Assembly (NCBI GenBank): GCA_028565635.1
Contig: JAOXYB010055912.1
Coordinates: 1-11,146 of the forward strand
Direction of reading: 5' to 3'
From: Phoronis ovalis
Taxonomy: Eukaryota; Phoronida; Phoronidae
DNA: 11,146 nt
Within the stretch, counting starts at the first letter, position 1. Each line of letters begins with the position of its first letter. The position numbers were made by a program, and so were the translations under genes. Below the pieces are notes generated by a model. It did not search any database. It was given only the letters and a program-made list of their open reading frames with translations, and had not been told where the DNA came from. Positions 8,128 through 11,146 of the stretch are shown here, one piece after another.

Positions 8128-8168
8128 TTTTGGAAGTGAACAAATTTTACCATTTAAGAAATCCACGC
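8128..8168 (-). CDS. Exon 3: 41-nt microexon with the WIGL-like strand and an in-frame stop
   Basis: A strong acceptor (TGTTTGTGTTACAG) and strong donor (A|GTAAGT) bracket 41 bases on the minus strand. Entered in phase 0 from exon 2 it reads Ala-Trp-Ile-Ser, then TAA (8156-8154), then MVKFVHFQ, leaving in phase 2 as exon 4 requires. Trp-Ile-Ser sits exactly where CTLDs have the conserved WIGL strand, and the spacing to NATFYMNN in exon 4 suits the next strand. Domain position, phase and splice signals agree, so I treat it as a true exon. TAA stands where a leucine codon (TTA or similar) would be expected. The one stop-free frame (phase 1) fits neither neighbour. Pseudogene, null allele, sequence error or skipped exon are all possible. 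Confidence 0.65.
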
Positions 8169-8264
8169 CTGTAACACAAACAGTGTGGATGGATATTTTA
8201 TTCACTGGACACGCACGAAATCTGAAGTAGAATAAGATTGGGCATTGAGCTAAAATGAAGGATG

Positions 8265-9206
8265 GGGGGTTACCACCCAATTGATGATTGATTTTATCGA
8301 TTTTTTACTCTTTTTTTTTCAATGGTTAATCGATTTTTTTCATCGCAGCTTTAAATCGTTAATCAATTACATTTAATTATTTTAAAATTAATTATGGTTT
8401 TTTGATCTTTTTTCGAAAAGTTTTTTTTTGATTTTTAACGCATTTTGAATTAATTTATCGGCAAAATCTAGCCGCCTAGCTACCCCCTGTGCCGGCATCA
8501 AGGGTCCCACCCCATTTTGTTGTAGTTTTAAAACGGGTGGAAATACTATGTGGTTATGATAGGCATAGTATGTGCACGTATATGTGTGTGTGTGCGTGGG
8601 TGCGTGGTGCATGTTATAAAGTGAACAGAAATCATTGGTTTTAGATAACTCTCTGCTTTTGCGCCATACCATACGACATCTGTGGAAACATCCGCATCAC
8701 TTGCATGTCAAACCTTAGTACAAAAGTTATGAGCGAAGTCCGTATGATAAATTGGGATACGTTATAAAGATGATAAAAATGTACAAGAAGACAATAGACA
8801 GTTGAAACAATTCGAAAAGAATGAGCAAATATTTGTGTACGATTCTAATAAATAGCTATTAATATTACAATTTCGTTTGAAAATTGTACTTATTCTCTGA
8901 CTTATGTATAATAAACGATTATAAGATTAAAAATGCTGAAGGTTTGGACTTAACTATGAGGTTGGAGGCCCTGGAGTTAGGGGTCTGGAGCTAGAATATG
9001 TCTGGGGGACCTGGGCTCGGTTTTTACGATAAATCGATTAAAAAAGCGTTAAAAAGCAATAAAAATCATTTTAAAACAAAATCGAAAAATCATAATTAAT
9101 AATTTTTTTTTAAATGATTGGTTCACGATTAGAAATAATTGAAAAAATGGATTAACCATTGGGAAACCATAAAAAATTGACAAAATCAATGGTCCCTCGG
9201 TCCCTA
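8265..9206. mobile_element. Fold-back / MITE-like element with inverted repeats of about 180 bp
   Basis: The left arm (about 8265-8460) and right arm (about 9027-9206) are inverted copies. Read outward-in, both run ATTGATTTT-TC-ATTTTTTA, then CAATGGTTAATC, then ATTTTAAAAT with ATTAATTATG, then TTTTTAACGC, and finish in ATTTATCG. The arms have diverged but keep the order of blocks. They flank about 560 bases with no recognisable coding content. This is the form of a non-autonomous fold-back element. The outer ends are GGGG-TTACC on the left and the complement GGGACC on the right, so boundaries are good to roughly ten bases. No clear target duplication was found. Confidence 0.6.
8578..8610 (+). 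repeat. Short imperfect TG microsatellite
   Basis: A TATGTGTGTGTGTGCGTGGG run within the centre of the fold-back element, followed by further GTG units. On the opposite strand it yields His-Thr runs with no coding value. Confidence 0.7.
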
Positions 9207-9431
9207 TTTGTTTGTTCATTATTCAATGTCCAATGATATACTATTTTCTGATCATACTAATGTTTCCTATTGTAATAACATGACTGAGCCCCTGGTTATT
9301 TGTAAATAATGCGCTTAATGCATCTATAGTTATACCAGTAGGTTTTGTATTCTTCGAGTATATATAGGCGTTAGACTAATATACACACGTTTATTGTACA
9401 GAGAATACAGTGTGCGAAATACATACCTTAC

Positions 9432-9642
9432 CATGCCAAATAAGAATCCAATCGATTCCCCATCTGATGTCCTAACAAGTTGCCCACCGGCAAAAGACAT
9501 ACACCTTGCCTGGGCCTCGTAAAATTTCAGTTCCTCACTAAAGTATCTGTAGCAGTAGTCAGCATGCGTCACCCACCCTTCCGGACAATGTTTCACCTCG
9601 CAAATTACATTAACGTTATGATTGACGCAATTCCTTTGATGC
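9432..9642 (-). CDS. Exon 2: end of C-type lectin domain A and N-terminal half of domain B
   Basis: A 211-nt exon, phase 2 in and phase 0 out, holds 70 whole codons. It begins HQRNCVNHNVNVICE, the last two cysteines of a preceding CTLD (C-x8-C then E), and passes straight into KHCPEGWVTHADYCYRYFSE, the N-terminal cysteine loop of a long-form CTLD. FYEAQARC (first core cysteine, helix 1), GGQLVRTSDGESIGFLFGM (helix 2) follow. The start at 9642 (TTATTAG|G) is chosen because its phase matches exon 1 and completes CTLD-A. An alternative acceptor GCGAG before 9596 would remove the CTLD-A tail. The donor is ATG|GTAAGG; a second donor (AAG|GTATGT, exon end 9427) lies five bases on and would splice in frame directly to exon 4. 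Confidence 0.82.
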
Positions 9643-10378
9643 CTAATAATTTTCAAATTATGAAACATTTTCAAAAAATTAAAAACATGCATGTACGAAG
9701 ACTGAGATGCTTTAAAACTATATTTGCGCTATTTAGGCTGTATCTATATGAAAAAGACCTACTATTTATCACAATATTGAAATTGTGGATAGAATACTGC
9801 ACACATTTAAATTTACCAGTATACATATTTATGTATTGAGTGTACGTATGTTCTATAGGTATTTCTCAGGCCGATATGTTCTAAGGGTACAATTGCGTCT
9901 GAGTTCTTAGTTTACCGCAATAGTTTATTACTTTCAAACTAACACATTTTCTTGACGATGTGCGCAAACTCAGCTAAAATCAACAAACGGTAATTAATTG
10001 GCAGTAAACTGGTAATATAATCTCGTAACGGAAAAACCCTCATTTTCTTCCTTTTCATAATAATATAGTAATGTTTCCCCACAACGATCACAACGAATGA
10101 TTAAAATCTGGGAAGTGTACATAATTCTATCCTCTTAGTGTTGCAGAATTTTCACGCATTTGTCTCTTTTGGTTGAATAAATCATTTTATTGATTCTAGC
10201 ATTTCATGTCTGCACTATTTGTAGTCTGTTCAAACTTCATCAATAGCAACTTTTAATCATTTCAACCTTTTTGAAGTTTCGAACACTAAATGTCCGTGTC
10301 TATTAAAATAATTAACATTATGGAAAGATAAGTGAGGACAATTAACCTGTCTAAATTATGCAAGTTAATAATTAATTT

Positions 10379-10760
10379 GTTGCTTCCCCGGGGGTACTCA
10401 AAGTTTTTTAGACTACGGGAATGTGCCGCCGAGCTCGATCCAAAATTTTAGCCTGTGTGGTAGCAAATTTTGTGAAATATAAGGATAGCAATCCGAAATT
10501 TTAAAATATTTGAGTATAGCAATCCATTTTTACGCAAATTGACTGAAACAAACCTTATTCAAAAATTTATATTTTTCGATACAAACCTAAAATGAATCCA
10601 AATTATATGCTGTAAGCAATGGGTAGCAATCCAAATTTTTGAATATCTTTACGGTAGCAATCCAAAAAAATACAGTAAGAAGCATACACTCCACATCCAA
10701 AATGTTCAACTGAGCTGCACCCCCCACCAGAAATAACTTGAGTACCCCGTGGTTGCTTCC
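10379..10760 (+). repeat. Target-site duplication flanking the MITE
   Basis: The 9-mer gttgcttcc occurs directly before the element (10379-10387) and directly after it (10752-10760). One base may belong to the element, giving an 8-bp duplication. An identical flank on each side of a body with inverted ends is the mark of transposase-mediated insertion. Confidence 0.75.
10388..10751 (-). mobile_element. Near full-length MITE (non-autonomous DNA transposon)
   Basis: The element begins CCGGGGGTACTCAAAG and ends CTTGAGTACCCCGTG, so its termini are inverted repeats built on GGGGTACTCAA. At 364 bases with no open frame it is a typical MITE. The interior has four copies of TAGCAATCC (around 10484, 10515, 10624 and 10653) plus a partial one, and a GTGCCGCCGAGCTC stretch near the left end. 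An 8-9 bp target duplication is consistent with hAT or P-type superfamilies, but the termini alone do not let me choose. The copy at 4429-4723 is the same family in the opposite orientation. Confidence 0.78.
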
Positions 10761-11078
10761 AACGAGTTATATGTTATGACATTAAAAATGCATACTTTTA
10801 AAAATACTTAAAAAGCAAATACATTTATGCTGGTACAGTTCATCCATTTGATTCTGAAGCAACTAAGGGAATGAAATCGCGTGCATACTTTTCAAAATAC
10901 AAAATCTAAGGCCTATTATACAGTACTAGAAATGACCAAAATTATACAACAACAGAATATCCTTAAGATTAGAAAGCACAATGGACTGTTTGAGTGAAAT
11001 TTTCCTGTTTCTTATAGTATCCACAAAAGGTTACATCGAGAACAAGCTGTAATAATTTCAAGCCAAGAGCGTTCTTAC

Positions 11079-11146
11079 AATTTTACTTCACCGTTTGGTA
11101 AAACTTCAACCATTCCACATGAAGTAGTATCTAGCACAGTGGCCCA
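11079..11146 (-). CDS. Exon 1 (partial): C-terminal part of C-type lectin domain A
   Basis: The last 68 bases of the window on the minus strand read in one open frame, WATVLDTTSCGMVEVLPNGE then VK, to a strong donor TT|GTAAGA at 11078. The exon ends in phase 2 and joins exon 2 as a Leu codon, giving VEVLPNGEVKLHQRNC. TTSC would be the C2 cysteine and HQRNC the C3 cysteine of a CTLD, and NVNVICE its end. The expected WND motif before C3 is replaced by KLHQ, so calcium-dependent sugar binding is doubtful. It is short and cut by the window edge, but domain, phase and donor agree. The upstream part of this CTLD must lie beyond 11146. Confidence 0.68.

Larger units (their letters stand above)
8169..9431 (-). 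other. Intron between exons 2 and 3
   Basis: About 1.26 kb, donor ATG|GTAAGG and acceptor GTTACAG. Almost all of it is the fold-back element at about 8265-9206. Positions 9207-9431 hold no recognisable feature apart from the overlapping alternative donor described for exon 2. Confidence 0.65.
9643..11078 (-). other. Intron between exons 1 and 2
   Basis: About 1.44 kb of AT-rich sequence with donor TT|GTAAGA at 11078 and acceptor TTATTAG at 9643. It contains a near full-length MITE (10388-10751) with target duplications. No other open frame with splice signals or known motif was seen in 9643-10378 or 10761-11078. Confidence 0.65.
609..11146 (-). other. Gene model: tandem C-type lectin / TSP1 extracellular protein (6 exons, partial)
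   Basis: Six exons on the minus strand join in one frame: 11146-11079, 9642-9432, 8168-8128, 7950-7742, 2149-1958 and 785-609. Every junction has GT-AG borders and matching phase (2/2, 0/0, 2/2, 1/1, 1/1), which is unlikely by chance and is the main support for the model. The domain order is the end of CTLD-A, a complete CTLD-B, TSP1-1, then TSP1-2. CTLDs and TSP1 repeats are disulfide-rich extracellular modules, so a secreted or cell-surface protein is inferred; no signal peptide or membrane segment lies in the window. Both ends run outside it. Introns are 785 to about 5,600 bases except the short E3-E4 intron (177 bases). An in-frame TAA in exon 3 means the full-length product is not encoded as written. 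I recognise the domains but cannot name an orthologue. Confidence 0.75.

Noticed and set aside
8388-8672. Minus-strand frame with a His-Thr run
   Set aside because: The run comes from the TG microsatellite and the ends from the fold-back arm.
9480-9839. Plus-strand frame of 119 codons
   Set aside because: It is antisense to exon 2, which has clear CTLD motifs and splice sites on the other strand.
11137-11146. CAGTGGCCCA at the right edge, resembling a hAT start
   Set aside because: It lies inside the exon 1 frame and only the first six bases match; ten bases are too few to call a transposon end.

Overview
The window looks like intron-rich genomic DNA from a metazoan, most plausibly a marine invertebrate such as a lophotrochozoan or non-vertebrate deuterostome. 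The taxon is an inference. It rests on AT-rich introns with GT-AG borders, extracellular domains encoded by small exons, and decayed metazoan transposable elements, including an APE-type LINE whose N-terminus carries a 2A-like peptide. Nothing looks bacterial.

One host gene on the minus strand spans nearly the whole window and is open at both ends. In transcription order its exons are E1 (11146-11079), E2 (9642-9432), E3 (8168-8128, a 41-nt microexon), E4 (7950-7742), E5 (2149-1958) and E6 (785-609). All borders fit GT-AG, and the phases chain without conflict: E1 ends in phase 2, E2 is 2-0, E3 is 0-2, E4 is 2-1, E5 is 1-1 and E6 is 1-1. The product would be a secreted or extracellular protein. 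It holds the C-terminal end of one C-type lectin domain (CTLD-A), a complete long-form CTLD (CTLD-B), then two thrombospondin type-1 (TSP1) repeats. Microexon E3 supplies the conserved WIGL-like strand of CTLD-B but reads WIS followed by an in-frame TAA. The locus is therefore a pseudogene or broken allele, skips E3 in some transcripts, or has a sequence error at that base.

The introns hold mobile DNA. Intron E4-E5 contains a minus-strand non-LTR retrotransposon (about 2400-5890) with a 2A-like N-terminus, an L1-ORF1-like protein, an APE endonuclease start, a reverse transcriptase and a C-terminal Cys/His motif. It is broken by stops and frameshifts, by a tRNA-headed SINE (about 3694-3950) between RT motifs B and C, and by a truncated MITE (4429-4723) that replaces the rest of the endonuclease. 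A nearly intact copy of that MITE, with an 8-9 bp target duplication, lies inverted in intron E1-E2 (10388-10751). Intron E2-E3 carries a fold-back element with inverted repeats of about 180 bp (8265-9206). Intron E5-E6 has a diverged tandem duplication and a tRNA-like sequence. At the left edge, a hAT-like terminal inverted repeat ends at 350, next to an unidentified open frame running off the window.

I see no recognisable gene in 5890-7741, 9207-9431 or most of 786-1957 and 9643-11078.
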